A DNA stretch of 64,000 nucleotides. Source: Serinus canaria (lineage: Eukaryota; Chordata; Aves; Passeriformes; Fringillidae). Position 1 is the stretch's first letter, and each line of letters opens with the position of its first letter. Location of the stretch: assembly GCF_022539315.1 (NCBI RefSeq), contig NC_066323.1, forward strand, positions 11,087,219 through 11,151,218, read 5' to 3'. Under the pieces are notes generated by a model, which saw only the letters and a list, made by a program, of their open reading frames with translations, searched no databases and was not told the DNA's origin. The translations under genes and the position numbers were made by a program. Positions 1-11,330 of the stretch are shown here, piece by piece.

Positions 1-3000
1 AGAGATGTCAAGGGAAGCAGACTCTTGTCAAAGGGTAATGGTCTCCTGCTGCTACATGAATATGAGCATTTATCAGAAATAAGTATGAAAGGGAAGTGAA
101 GGAGAAACACAAGGCAGAAGTATTGAAAAAGAGCATTGCTCTTGTGCCACAGTTACTTTGTGTTTGCAAGGGGGACGTGCAGGAGGAACCTGAGGTGTCA
201 GTGGCACTTAGAGCATGAGGGCACTGTGCATGTGCAGCAAACTGGCTGTGCTCCAGGGGGAATGTTTGCAGGCACTGGTGTAGGAGAGCAGACAGGGGTC
301 TCCTCCTGCAGGGTAACGTGGTGCCAGACTGGAATGTCACCGACCTCATTGTTCATATTTTTAATTTATCTTGGAACAAATAAGGACAGGTGAAACTCCT
401 GCTACAGTGTGCAGCCTGTTAGGGGGAACAAGGAGGAGTAAGACACAGCTTCAGCCAATGTTCTCTGTTGAATTGCTCTTCTCTTTCCCTGAGAGACACC
501 ACACTGCTGAGTGGCCAGCAGACCCCAGGCAGAGAGGGGTTGTTACTTGCCCTTGTATCAGACAGTCAGAGCAGGCTGTTGCTAACACTGATGAGGCCAG
601 GAATTGTTGCTTTGGGGCATTTATTGGCTTGTCTGGCTCTGGGCACATCCACTCATGATGATCAGGAGCTGGGTTTCCTCCAGTGACTGCCAGCAGAGTA
701 GCTGACCCTACACTAGTGCAGAGCCATTAGCTGCTGTTTCTGTTTTGGAAGCTGCATGTCATCTCTCTTGCCAAGCACTTGTCATTTTTTGAGCATTAAT
801 AACTGTAATAACAAGCAGAAATGAAACGGAGAGGTCCTAGATTGTCAGACTTTTAAAGAACTCAATACTGCACAGTGACTTTAAAAATTAATTTATAAAT
901 ATTTAAAGCTATGAATATTTCAGTCTTTTCAATTCATTTTGTTAATCATTTAGCTATAAAGCACATATCACATTCTTTACCTCCTGTTCAAATTGCATTT
1001 CCTTGCATTAAGAAAGCAGTCTGCAGATGGCAGCTGCAGCAGCTCAAGATCTAAGGCTGTGTTTGCAAGTGGCTCCTTGGGTCTGTGTTTCCAGGGAAGA
1101 AGTGGGGACTGTTTGATGCATTCCTTTTGCACGCTGAGTTTCTTGCATTTGCAGCCTGGGTAATGATTCCAGTCACACAGGCACTTGCTGCCCTCATGTG
1201 CTTTTGCAAACCAAGGCTTGGCATATGCACATCCAGAGGCTTAAAAAAAAATGCTAATTCAGGAAAAAAGTACTTTTTTCTTCTTGCTAGAGACCACACC
1301 TTACATTCATGGCTAGAAACAGTGACGGCCCTCCTTTGCAAATAGCCAGACCATCAAAGATTTACCAAAATTTAATTAACATCTTTGTCATAAATGAACA
1401 GTATCCCAGGCCAGATCTTCTTATTACCCTCATCACTCTTTTGTTAGACAGATAAGTAGCTCCTTCATAATTATCAGTCTGTTGGAGCACAGACTGACAT
1501 GTTGTTGTAGGCCTGTGCAGTATCAAAACTAGAGGTACACACGTGCACCACAGCAATAACAGGGACTGCTGCACTGCAGCCATTTGGGAGCCCTGTTGGC
1601 TCTGTAAGAGCAACAAAGCAGTGCTGAGCTAGAGGAAACTGAACCACAGAATCTGTTGGAAATGTGCTCATTATTCCATCTCAGAAAACTCATTCCACAC
1701 GTATGAGGAAAATATATGGAGAGAGGAGACCCAGGGTGGGCATTGCACAGCCATGTGGACACGAGTTGCTTTCCTTCTCTTCAGAGACAGTAGAGGAAGA
1801 TTAGAGCAAATAAAGGCCTAATTTGGTTTCTGTTACATGCCTGACTGATAGGATGGAGATAAATCACATCTGCATTCTCAGTATTTCATGTTTGTGTCTT
1901 TAAGAGAATTTTCTTGGAACTGCTCTCAGAGCATAAAAATATCAGGCACCCTAGAAATCCATGAGACTCCCATCCTTTATATTGGACATCCAGTGCAAGC
2001 CTGTAGTGCTGTCTGCATCTTTAAAATATGTAAAGTGGGGGTAATATTTTCTGTTGTCATAGAGCTGCTGGCAGAGTTAATTCATTAATTTTTATGAAGC
2101 ATACAAATCCTGTGGTGGAAGAGTCAGGCAGGAAAGCTAATGAGAAAATTTAGGATGGCTTTTGGGCCAGGTGGATGGGTGGGACACAAACCCTTTGACC
2201 ACGTACCAGTTTTCTCTTCAAGGAGAAGATAAAGATTATGTTAAATAATGACTTTGTTGCTAATGAGAATCGCCCTTGTGTACCTGGAGCAAACACTGCA
2301 GTCAGGATTCTCCTCCTGCAGTTTGCTTTGCTGTAAACTCCCTAGTGAAAATCACCTCCTATGCTTTGGATCCCTGCTCTACAGACAGGGGATCTCACCG
2401 TTTGTGCTGGCTTGGAATTGTCCTGTACTGTGCTTTCAATCAGAAAATGCTGTCTTGACACCAGACATTTTCCAGGAATCTTGTAATTGCAGGGACTTTT
2501 CATCAAAAGCAGTCAAGTCTCAGCACTCCCTGTGCAGCAGATCCTCTGTAGGGCAATGACCTGAAAGCCACTTAGTTATAATGTGAAATGATTAAATGCA
2601 ATTACAGTCTTAATGATAAAATCTTCATCCTTCATCTCCTTCCACCTCCACAGTGTATTCCTGGGTACTTGCCTGGATGGACAGGCTGCTGGCAGTCCCT
2701 TCAGGGCTGCTGGAGCTGGGCACTGGCAGTGCCAGGGTGCTCCAGTGAGGGGAGAGAGCAGGAGTGTTCCCTGCCCTGGCACTGCCCCTCCCTGGCAGAG
2801 CTCTGCAGGGCACAGTGCTGGCTCCTGGCGCTCTGCTTGAAAGTGACCTTGGGAGTTCAACCCAGAGCCAGATGCTGCTATTTGTGCCTCTGCAGGGATT
2901 CCCTGCTCCCATGAGAAAAGCTGGTAGCTGCAGGGCTCTGTGCTCTGCAGAGTGACAGACATTTTGCTCATTCCTGTTGCGCTCACTTGTGGTATCAGGA

Positions 3001-4344
3001 TGATGATGCTTTATGCCAAGTGTTTGTAAAATCTTTCTGTTTGCTCTCAGTCCTTTGTGAATGGATTTCTGTGAGATTTGTCTTACTGCTGCAGTTAGCT
3101 GTGCTCTGGCTTGTCTGACCAAGAGGCTGCTCTGTGACAAGGAGTGTGTTTGCTCAGCCAGCTCTGAAGCTGCCCAGCCTGCCCTCTCAGGTTTACTTGT
3201 TAGGATATCAGAAGCCACACAGAAGTGCAGTGCAGCAGAAGTACCCAGCTGGATTTGACTCATACTGATCCCATTCTCCTCTTTACCAAACAAGTTTTGC
3301 TTGGCTTAATCAGCTGTTAAATTTCTTATTTTCCTTGGGCTCTGGCATTTCTAGGAGATTTTCACACCGCCCTCTGTGGTGACTGGCCTGAGACCAGTTG
3401 AGAGCTGGAATGAGTAACAAGCACTTCCCAAACCCCTGGTTTACCCCTGTAACTGAACATGGGAACAGCAAAGCAGACAATTCACTCCTAGGAATACAGC
3501 TCAGAAACTTCCAGCTGCAATGAGGTTAATGCAGCAGGAGGTACAGCAATAAATGTGAGAAGAAAGTTTTTGAGGGAGGATGAAGGATGTATTAATCTTT
3601 CCATCAGGATGATCCCTAGCTCACATATACAGTACTTCAAAGTCGAGACTGCATTTCATCTCAAGTCTTTTAAAGGACCTATGTGCTTCCAAACTGCCTT
3701 TAGCAGAAATTCAGGCAGATCAAGTGCCCTTTTCTCTTTCCCTTCATTTTATTTTAATAGTTTTGTGGCCTTTCCTATGTCATCTGAATGCATGTCTCAT
3801 TGCTGGAGCACTCTTTTGTGAAGAACTTGCCCTGATAAGCCAGGTACTCAGCAAGGGAAAGCAATGATCATGAAGAAAAATAAGAGTAAGCAAATTTGCC
3901 ACATCCTTGCTGATGTTTCACCTGACTCAGCTCTGTATGAAGGGTTTGTGACAGGAGCAGCTCCTTAGCACCAAGGTTATAGAGGCTTCCCAGAAATGTG
4001 ATGCAGCTCTCCATGAAGCCTGTGAAGTCTCTGGATTCTGAGTGTGAGTGCCTCAAACCAGCTACTTTTCAAGTCTTTCTTTTGGGATGCAAATCTTCAC
4101 CCCAGGGGCCAGGCATTGCACACAAGTTAGATGGCTGAGCAAAGGAAAAAGACTTCAAAGGCTTGTTGTCCTTCTTCAGGGGAATCCTTGCTTCTCCTGC
4201 TGCTCCCTTTCCAAATCTCAGCAATTTTAACTGGCTGCTTGAAATTCACTTTCTAATCTCAAATCCCATGCGAGCAAATGAGGGCAGAGTGTGACACTTC
4301 AGAGTCAATAAAAACAACTCTCTGCCATGGGCAAAAGCAGGATA

Positions 4345-4395
4345 TTTTATTTTGAAAACTGCCTCATGGCAGTTTTATTTTGAAAACTGCCTCAT
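4345..4395. repeat. 28-bp direct tandem duplication with internal hairpin
   Basis: A word beginning TTTTATTTTGAAAACTGCC starts at 4345 and again at 4373, giving two copies with a 28-bp period. Each contains AAAACTGCC; in the first copy this is followed by TCAT and GGCAGTTTT, so the unit can also form a 9-bp-arm hairpin. This fits replication slippage at a small palindrome. No function is implied. Confidence 0.85.
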
Positions 4396-5129
4396 CACAG
4401 TGTAACTCCTCCCTTGGCCTGCACAGCCCAATACACTCAGCAGAATATTTGTTCTGTGTTGTGTTGAAGGACTGAATTTCCTGCTCCAAAATCCACATGG
4501 ATCGCTCAGGGGAGAGGAGAAAATGGGCAAAACAAGGAGAGCTGGACCATTACTGACTCAGCTTCATCTGCAATGGGCTCACCAGCCACTTCTGCTCAGG
4601 GGGCTGGCACTGGGACCACAAAAATACCTGCTGTGGGAGGGTGAACAGGCTATTACTGAATGCAAGGGGGACAAGGAAGGGACAGGGTTTGGTTCCCACC
4701 TTGCCAGTTTTTCAGGGTGACTGCTGTCCTGAGGAGAAAAAGAGAGAGCCTGGCACAGCTCAGGTTTTTCCCCTTGGTCTTGTTCCATTGCTTTCTATGC
4801 ACTACCCAGGCTGCTGGAAGCTGATAATAAAAAGAATACCTTCTATTCCAGCTACTTGTTTTTTATCAATTGCCTGTGGTATTGAATATCTCACCCACAC
4901 TTCTGAGCATCAGGGAGGTTCTGATACCTCACTGTATGCAGTTGGCACCATTGCAAGTGAGTTAAATGCCAGATGTATCCCTAAATATGACACAGGAAAT
5001 CGGGTTGGTGTTTGCAGTAAGCAGTTATTTTATTTTTCTTGGTGACATTCCAGGATCAGGTTTTAAATAAAAGAAAACTGATTTTTTGTGGACAGAGATA
5101 ATGTTCTTCAGAATGGTTTGTCCACTGGG

Positions 5130-5370
5130 TGTTTGTTATCATAATTAAATGTATTGTTCAAATTAAACAAAAGCAAGCTTTTCCCCAAAATTAATTAGTC
5201 TTCATAATTAGAAATTGTTTTTCAAAAGTACATTCAATTTATATGCTAGAAATTACCTAGATTATGTTTTGCTGACAGGTATCAGAGTTGGCCATGCATA
5301 CCTAATGCTCAGAGATATATTAATTACCTTGCTTAACTAGCATGCTCTAATACATTAATAACTCTGTGCC
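5130..5370. promoter_or_regulatory. AT-rich segment with homeodomain-like words (possible conserved noncoding element)
   Basis: The segment is AT-rich but not simple repeat. It has several ATAATTA, TTAATTA and ATTAATTA words, the type bound by homeodomain proteins, plus non-repetitive sequence between them. That texture is common in vertebrate conserved noncoding elements, but AT-rich neutral DNA gives the same words. Only cross-species conservation could separate these, so the call is weak. Confidence 0.2.
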
Positions 5371-5489
5371 TTGGAGAGCTGCTGCTTGCTGAAAAGCTTT
5401 TTATTGAGATCCAGTTTCTTGTGATGCAAAGTTCCTGCTCAGATGACATTCATGCTTAGGCAGAGTTACTGAAAACCATCTGATAATAA

Positions 5490-5543
5490 GGTTGGAAGCC
5501 CTTTCAGCAAAACCTGGTCTAGCTGGACAGCTGGAGACTGCTG
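5490..5543 (+). mobile_element. Degraded CR1 LINE fragment, plus orientation
   Basis: The stretch reads like the CR1 3' region around the word AACCTGGTCTAG (5511-5522), preceded by a diverged version of the usual GGTTGGATGGGGCTTTGAGCA. It is short and diverged, so it is called mainly from the core word and order. It faces the minus-strand CR1 fragment at 5617-5682, with about 75 bp between them. Confidence 0.45.
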
Positions 5544-5616
5544 GAAAGCAATGGCTGTGTGAAATTAGGCTTAAATATGCCTAAAACAAATGTATCTCTT
5601 TAAAAACACACAGGAA

Positions 5617-5682
5617 AGGCAGGGACATCTTCCACTAGACCAGGTTGCTTGAAGCCCCATGCAGCCTGGGCTGGAACATTTC
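5617..5682 (-). mobile_element. CR1 LINE 3'-region fragment, minus orientation
   Basis: Read on the minus strand, this contains the CR1 3'-region words in order: a diverged GTTCCAGGCCAGG block, ATGGGGCTT, AAGCAACCTGGTCTAGTGG and GTCCCTGCC. CR1 is the dominant LINE of bird genomes, and most copies are 5'-truncated 3' ends like this one. Both the extreme 3' tail and the upstream part are missing, so it is an internal remnant with no coding capacity. Confidence 0.75.
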
Positions 5683-8421
5683 TTCACTGCATGGAAAGGC
5701 AGTCATGGGGCAGTAGGGTTATCCCAAAGAACAGAAAAAAAGGTTACAAGAAACGGGCAAAAAACCTGGGGGACAGTCTGGTTGTTTGACTCCTTGCACT
5801 GAAAATCCCTGGCTAAGCTCGAGTCTTACTGGGCTCTCTGAATCCCCACATGGTGCATTCACCTCTGGAATGGAAGGTGCTGGGGCTCAGATATGAAAAT
5901 ATTCAGATCTTGAAGCACTCCTGCAAAGTTTTTCTACTATTTCTAATGTAAACAGCAAAGAAAGAACTTCTATCTACTTTCATGCCTCAAGAGAGGCTGT
6001 CCACCTCTTACAAGTTTTTTTGGTTTTTTTTTTCCTGCTATATTTTTTTTTCTAGATTCCTTTTTCATGCTGATAAGTGCTTTCAAATCTAGGCTTATGT
6101 TTCATCAGAAAAAAATTCTCTTTGTATAAGGTATATTCAGCAATGTCTCTCCTTCTTTAGATTTAGCACTAGTTTGGGAAGAAAGCAGCACCTCTGGTGA
6201 GCTAAAAACTCCAGTTAAGCTTGTTGATCCCTATTCAGTTCAGTACTTTGGTTACAATTTTCAACAAAGGGAGGCTAAATTCCCCAAATCCCACAGAAAG
6301 GCATACAGCCCTGTGAATAGTCTGTCCTTAAATACCTGATTTACTGGATCAAAATAAACTTAAGCATAGGTTTATATACATAGAGATTTGGTACAGCAAT
6401 TCCATCTGGCTGGGAAAGAAAAGAGACCACTAAAGATTCATTGACAGTGAACTGGCACACACTCTGTTTTTAAAAAGCAGTCTTTCTACCTTCAAAAAAA
6501 AAAAAAAAAAAAAAAGAAAGGCAGATTTGAGTTGATCTAATAACCAAGGCATTGAGCTGTGTGTAGCTCTGAATCAAGGCACTATGAATATACATGTGGC
6601 AAAGAGTGAAGCCAAGGTAGACACAGCTGAGTGCTGAATTCCCTGATGAAGCAACTTGTTCTTAAAGTCCTTATTCCTACCCATTTATTTTAATTGATCC
6701 CAGTCTGTGCTAAGTTATTTTAATGGTCTCATTATTCTGAACTTCTAATAACTGAGTTTTAAAAGGAACATATTTCACAAAGACAACTTCAATAAATAAG
6801 ATCAAAGCTATACTGGGCTGATTGGTTTGGGTTTTGTCCTCTGCAAACAGAGACATATGCCTGATGCATTTTTCAAGAGTGGGGATTAAGGGAAGTCAGT
6901 ATTAACATTCAAGGTAAGGAAGGTTGGGCCATTCAGTAGTTTCCTTTCCAAATGACAAAAATACTGTGTTGATTGCCATCATTTGGGGGGCCAGGGGTTT
7001 GCCAAAAGCCCAGACAGAATTTAAGGTGTTTAATTCTCGTTTTGAAGACCCCTTTAGACCGTAGTACAATGTCCTCTTTGGCTGCTTTCAATTCCTCACC
7101 TTTATTAGGAATCCAGCAATTTGAAAATGGAAAGCAGCAGAGGGAAGTGCCAGGCAGTGATAATGTCAGCTCGCAGAGCTGCTCTGGTGGCACCTGTGAG
7201 CAGCCAGGAACACACAGGGACTGGAGGGCCTGGCCTCTGCAGGCAGTGACAGCTAGAAGGACAAGGCAAAGGAGAAATTACCTCATTATTTTCCTAAGTA
7301 ATACAACCAGCACTTGTACTGGTGTGTGGGAGTTCCCAGGAGCACAGCTCAGCTTTGCAATCAGGCGTTGGAGAGGAACGCGCACCAACAGCCCTGCAGT
7401 GCTGCCTGTGCTTGGACAGCCTACAAGGGAGACTCATTTTCCATTCTTCTGCAGAGAGAGAGTCACTGGGCAGTCGAGGGAGGTTGGGCTTTGCCAAGAT
7501 GCTTGTTTATAATCTAGGCTTAAAATAGGCTTGCTGCTTGCAGACGTGGTACTGGTGAGATCTCTGAAGGAAGGGATTGTCTGCCTGAAGTTCTAGGATT
7601 GACACAAAATTACGAGAGAATGAACTTTAAATTCTGTCCAGATACTGCTTTGAATTGCTGTAACAAATGGTACCAATAAGCAAAGAGGTCAGTGGCACAT
7701 CAGAAATAGGATTTGGATTGTGGCACCAGGTAAAACACCTAGAATTCAGAATTCTACCCTTGTTCTTAATTGAGAGGTATAGGATCACATCTCTAAAACC
7801 AAAAGACATATTTCCCCGTTCCCTTGGGAGAAAACAGAATTTAATGTAGTTTCTGACCAATCTTTTCATTGTAGTTTGGTGTTTATGGGTTAATGTCTCA
7901 CGTGCACTCTTCTTGTTACTCTTGGAGTGTTCAGCCAGGTCTGTGGGCACCCAGCTCATGAGGCCTTCGTATTTCCCCTGGGTAAGATGAGAGCAGTGTT
8001 AGCTGTGTGGAGTTCTCACCACAGAAATAGGAGGAGATCCATTGGTTAATTTTTGTAAATAGATCCAAGGCTATAAAGAACCCTGTACATGATAAATACC
8101 AGTATTTTTAGCATGGCTTTCTCGATGGTCCAGCCAGTTTCTCCCCCTGAGAGGTCCAGCAATGTCAGGTGTCAATTTAAGAACATGAATCTATCAGGAC
8201 AGCAATACATTAGCTCCCAGCACTGCTCTGTCCTCCCCTTGCAGTTACCTTGACAAATCACTCAGTTCAGAGGCACTGCCTCAAACATTATTTCTCTGAC
8301 AGATAAACCAGGATGCTTCATAAATGTCGTGCATGGGGCTGGGCACAGAAAGCTCAGTCAGGGAAAGACAAGGCACTCCAGGGTTCTGCAAAGAGGGACT
8401 GAGCCCAAAACGGGGGGGAGC
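5683..8421. other. Gene-free sequence with poly-T and poly-A runs
   Basis: No coding exon or RNA gene is recognised. There are T-rich runs near 6016-6060, a 22-base A run (listed separately) and AT-rich DNA at 6660-6800. Overlapping frames at 6973-7530 occur on both strands and in three plus frames, which is typical of a stop-poor patch rather than a gene. Confidence 0.55.
6494..6515 (+). repeat. Poly(A) tract of 22 A, possible retrocopy tail
   Basis: An uninterrupted run of 22 A is followed by GAAAGGCA. The 9-mer AGAAAGGCA occurs at 6515-6523, right after the run, and again at 6295-6303. The roughly 190 bp between them could be a short reverse-transcribed RNA copy with a target-site duplication. 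CR1 does not end in poly(A), so it is not the source. A 9-bp match over 200 bp can also be chance, and I do not recognise a parent RNA. Confidence 0.3.
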
Positions 8422-8640
8422 TGCTGTGAGGGTGGTGAGGCTCTGGCAGAGCTTGCCCAGAGAAGCTGTGGATGCTCCATTCCTGGCAGTGTCCAAGGCT
8501 GCCAGGAATGGAGCATCCATTCCTGGCAGGGTGGGTGGGACTTGCAGCAGCCTGGCATAGTGGAAAGTGTCCCTGCCCATGGCAGGGGGCTTGGAACTGG
8601 ATGATGTGTCAAGTTCCTTCCAACCCAAGCCATTCCATCT
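8422..8640 (+). mobile_element. CR1 LINE 3' end with internal rearrangement
   Basis: The plus strand follows the CR1 3'-terminal consensus: CTGTGAGGGTGGTGAGG, then TTGCCCAGAGAAGCTGTGGATG, GTGTCCCTGCCCATGGCAGG, TTGGAACTGGATGAT and TTCCTTCCAACCC near the 3' tail. It is 5'-truncated and non-coding. The middle, where CR1 normally reads CCAGGTTGGATGGGGCTT, is replaced by an inverted copy of the preceding sequence (see the repeat at 8469-8519). Frames across both strands here are transposon shadows. Confidence 0.85.
8469..8519. repeat. Perfect 21-bp inverted repeat with 9-bp loop
   Basis: The arms 8469-8489 and 8499-8519 are exact reverse complements, separated by nine bases (8490-8498). Part of the arm, CCATTCCTGGCAG, appears again directly after the second arm. 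The structure sits inside a CR1 copy and replaces normal CR1 sequence, so it arose after insertion or during reverse transcription, probably by template switching. Confidence 0.95.
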
Positions 8641-10933
8641 ATCTGTGGAGGGGACTGAGTGGTGATCTGAAACATGTCCCCTTCTGTTTTTGGAGGGATG
8701 GATGCCAGACGATGTGCTAAATAAAGTCTAAGTGAAGAGTGGGATGTGTGACCCTGCAAGCTGGAGGAAGTGAGAAGGACCCTAAAGCTTCTTGTTTATT
8801 TCAGCAGGTTAGAAGGCAAAACTGCAATTTTTTTAGGGAAACTTGGATTTTCAGAGTTTCAGGAAACATAGGTTTTATTGACCCAGGGCTGGGCGGTGGC
8901 AGTTCCTTGCTCCCACACGGAAGTCATAACCTGCTTGCTAAACCCAGCTTGCTAAACACAGCCTGGTGACCTTTCATTCCCATGGGAAGCAGGGTGGCAC
9001 TGAACCATGGGCCACTCTAACTGTGGCATAAACAGAGGAAAGTCAGGTAGGAAGAATTCCTGTGAGGCTTCAAATAGAGATAGGCTCACACTTTGCATCC
9101 TGATATTTCAGACGGGTGATGGCCATGACCAGGCTGCTCATAAGGCCATGCTGCAAAATCTGAACTGCAAACTCCTCCCTTAGTGGAGAAAGGCTGGGGG
9201 GAAATTAGCTTTATGGCACAGCTAATCTCTGCTGCCTTGGTTAATCCTTGCAGCCTGTTGCAGAAATAATTCAGTCACTCTGGGACCCAAACCTTAAAGA
9301 GCTTGACTGACATCAGCCAAAAAGCCAAAAAAAACCTGCAGCAAACCTCTTTCAATAACTTACAGCACGTACTGGGCTTTGCTGTGTCCCATCCCCAGTT
9401 TTTGTATGGCAGTGGCAGGTTAACAAGCAAGCTCATTGTGGCTCAGCTACTGGACAAGAACCTCAGATAGGTTTAAGCACATGCTCAGCACCAAAATCTA
9501 AGGAAATCTGTGCTTTTGCACAAATTCCAGTAGAGTTGAGGCAAGATTTTTTTCTAGAACAAAGGTGTAAATTATAGTAGTTGTGAACTCCTTCTTCTTT
9601 CCTTCTCCAGGAACAGGACTTTTTTGGATAGGATGAAATAGAGCAAAGTGTATTTGTGTAGATTTATAGGTACTTGCTTAAAAAAATAAAAAAAGAAAGA
9701 AATTTGGGCCAGGTTATGTCCCTGAAATGCTAGATTGTGTCAATCAACTTCTCAGCGCTGTGCACTGCCAAAGCAATTTTTCTTTAAGTGCTGGAAAAAG
9801 TAATTGGTTTGAATTGCAAGTTGTTGTTCTCTTGTGTTCAAGACAATATTTCACTGTTGGCTTTTCAAGTCATTTTTCTCTTCCTAAGTGTTATCTCTCA
9901 TGTCTTTACACCAGAGCTTGATATCCATCCTTTTGGTTCAGGTTCCCATCCTGGGTCTGTGTGAAGATTTAAGTCCTTGCTGCTTGTGATGTAGCCAGTG
10001 TGGAATAGTAAATATACCTGCCTCTGTCTGGAGAAGCTTTACTTTTCTGCATGGGAAGGACTTAAGAAAGATCTCTGAATTGTGATTTTAGACTCTGCAA
10101 CAGCCTGACTTCCTTCCACAACCCAGGTCATGTGGACATTTGCAGCACAGACACTGCAGTAGTGTTTTTCCTGACAAAGATGTATTCACACTGAAAAGGA
10201 AAAAAAGTTGAATAATATTCCATGCTAGAATAAAACAACATATGGGGTTTGTTCCTGCTTGTTGATAGGCTTCCTGTGTTGTGCATGATAATGTGTGTGT
10301 GGCAATGGAGAAACAAGCTGTTTCTCCAAGGATGGGTTGTGATTGTTCTGTGCCTTTTCATTTTCTCTGTGAGCACCCCTGGACTGCACAGAAGCACAGG
10401 AGCAAAGCCTGGAACAGTGGGCAGCACTGAGCACCTCTGCCTGCCCTTGCTGGCACACAGGGGTTCACTGTCAGAGCTGGGGGATGTGGTGTCCCAGAGC
10501 CAGGGCAGAGCCAGCTCAGGTCAGTCAGCCAGATGCAGATGGATGCTGAGGGAGGAAAAGACCTGCAACCCCCTGGGTGGGAATGGGATCTGTGCTCCCA
10601 CTGCAGAACAGCAGCCTGGGTGTTTCACCTCCCCTGCTGCCCCAGCAGCATCACAGCCGTGTCTGTCACCCCTCTGGAGGTACCAGCACGAAGTGCAGGC
10701 ACGAAGAATGCCCAGACACACGGAGTCCATGCCCAGCTTGCCAAGAGGGCAAGACCTGGCCTGCTTCTCTTGAACCATCGAGATTTAGTGGCTCCCAGAG
10801 AGCAACCGTGGCCCCCATTCTGCAAAACTGGAAAACTCGTTTAACGTGAGCCCCCCCGAGGCTCTCCCTGGCTGGGCAGCTGCTCCCTTGGAGGAAGGTG
10901 CAGGGGGAGCATTAATGCTTGTGAAGAGAAGGG
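8641..10933. other. Gene-free sequence between two CR1 copies
   Basis: No exon or RNA gene is recognised. The segment is of mixed composition, with a short A-rich run near 9680-9700. The patch at 10400-10850 is richer in G+C and carries several overlapping frames in all plus frames and on the minus strand. None of them resembles a protein family. Confidence 0.55.
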
Positions 10934-11236
10934 GCAGGCACTGATCTCCTCTCTGTGCTGAGCAGTGACAGCACCTGAGGGAGTGGCCTGGAGCTGTGTC
11001 AGCAGAGGTTGAGGTTGGATATTAGGAGGAGGTTCTGCCCCCAGAGGGTGGTTGGGCTGGAACAGGCTCCCCAGGGAAGGGGTGACAGCACCAGCCTGGC
11101 AGAGCTCAGGAAGAGTTTGGGCAATGCTCTCAGGCACATGGTGTGACTCTTGGGGATGGTGCTGAGCAGGGACAGGAGTTGGACTTGATGATCCTTGTGG
11201 TCCCTTCCAACTCAGCAGATTCTGTGATTCTGTGAT
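10934..11236 (+). mobile_element. CR1 LINE 3' end with octamer-like tail
   Basis: This is a second CR1 subtype. It reads CTGAGCAGTGACAGCACC, then GGAGCTGTGTCAG, GAGGTTGGATATTAGG, CCAGAGGGTGGTTGGGCTGG, AACAGGCTCCCCAGGGAAG, GGCACATGGTGTGACTCTTG, TTGGACTTGATGATCCTTGT and CCCTTCCAACTCAG. It ends in two copies of an ATTCTGTG-like 8-mer, the usual CR1 3' terminus. The family word order is intact, so this is the best-preserved copy in the window, but it is 5'-truncated and has no reverse transcriptase. The minus-strand frame at 10841-11326 is its antisense shadow. Confidence 0.9.
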
Positions 11237-11330
11237 CAAGGCTAAAATCCAGCAAAGCTGTATCCAGCTGAATCTGTACAACTCAGTTAATGAGCTAATG
11301 CAATTTTGTGTATGATATTCTTTCACCTTT

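Larger units (their letters stand above)
1..5489. other. Gene-free sequence, far downstream of FGF12
   Basis: No exon, RNA gene or recognisable transposon is visible here apart from the small tandem duplication and AT-rich segment listed separately. Many open frames of 60-220 codons exist, the longest on the minus strand at 2625-3293. They lack family resemblance, overlap each other on both strands and have no flanking splice or promoter logic. About 880-960 is AT-rich; 2650-2960 is more GC-rich and repeats short G/C-containing words, but I do not recognise it as a known repeat. Confidence 0.6.

Noticed and set aside
2625..3293. 222-codon minus-strand open frame, the longest in the window
   Set aside because: No family resemblance, low-information composition, competing open frames on the plus strand, and no promoter or splice context. 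A frame of this length is not surprising in 64 kb of mid-GC vertebrate DNA.
10841..11326. 161-codon minus-strand open frame
   Set aside because: It lies antisense across a CR1 3' end, so it is a transposon shadow.
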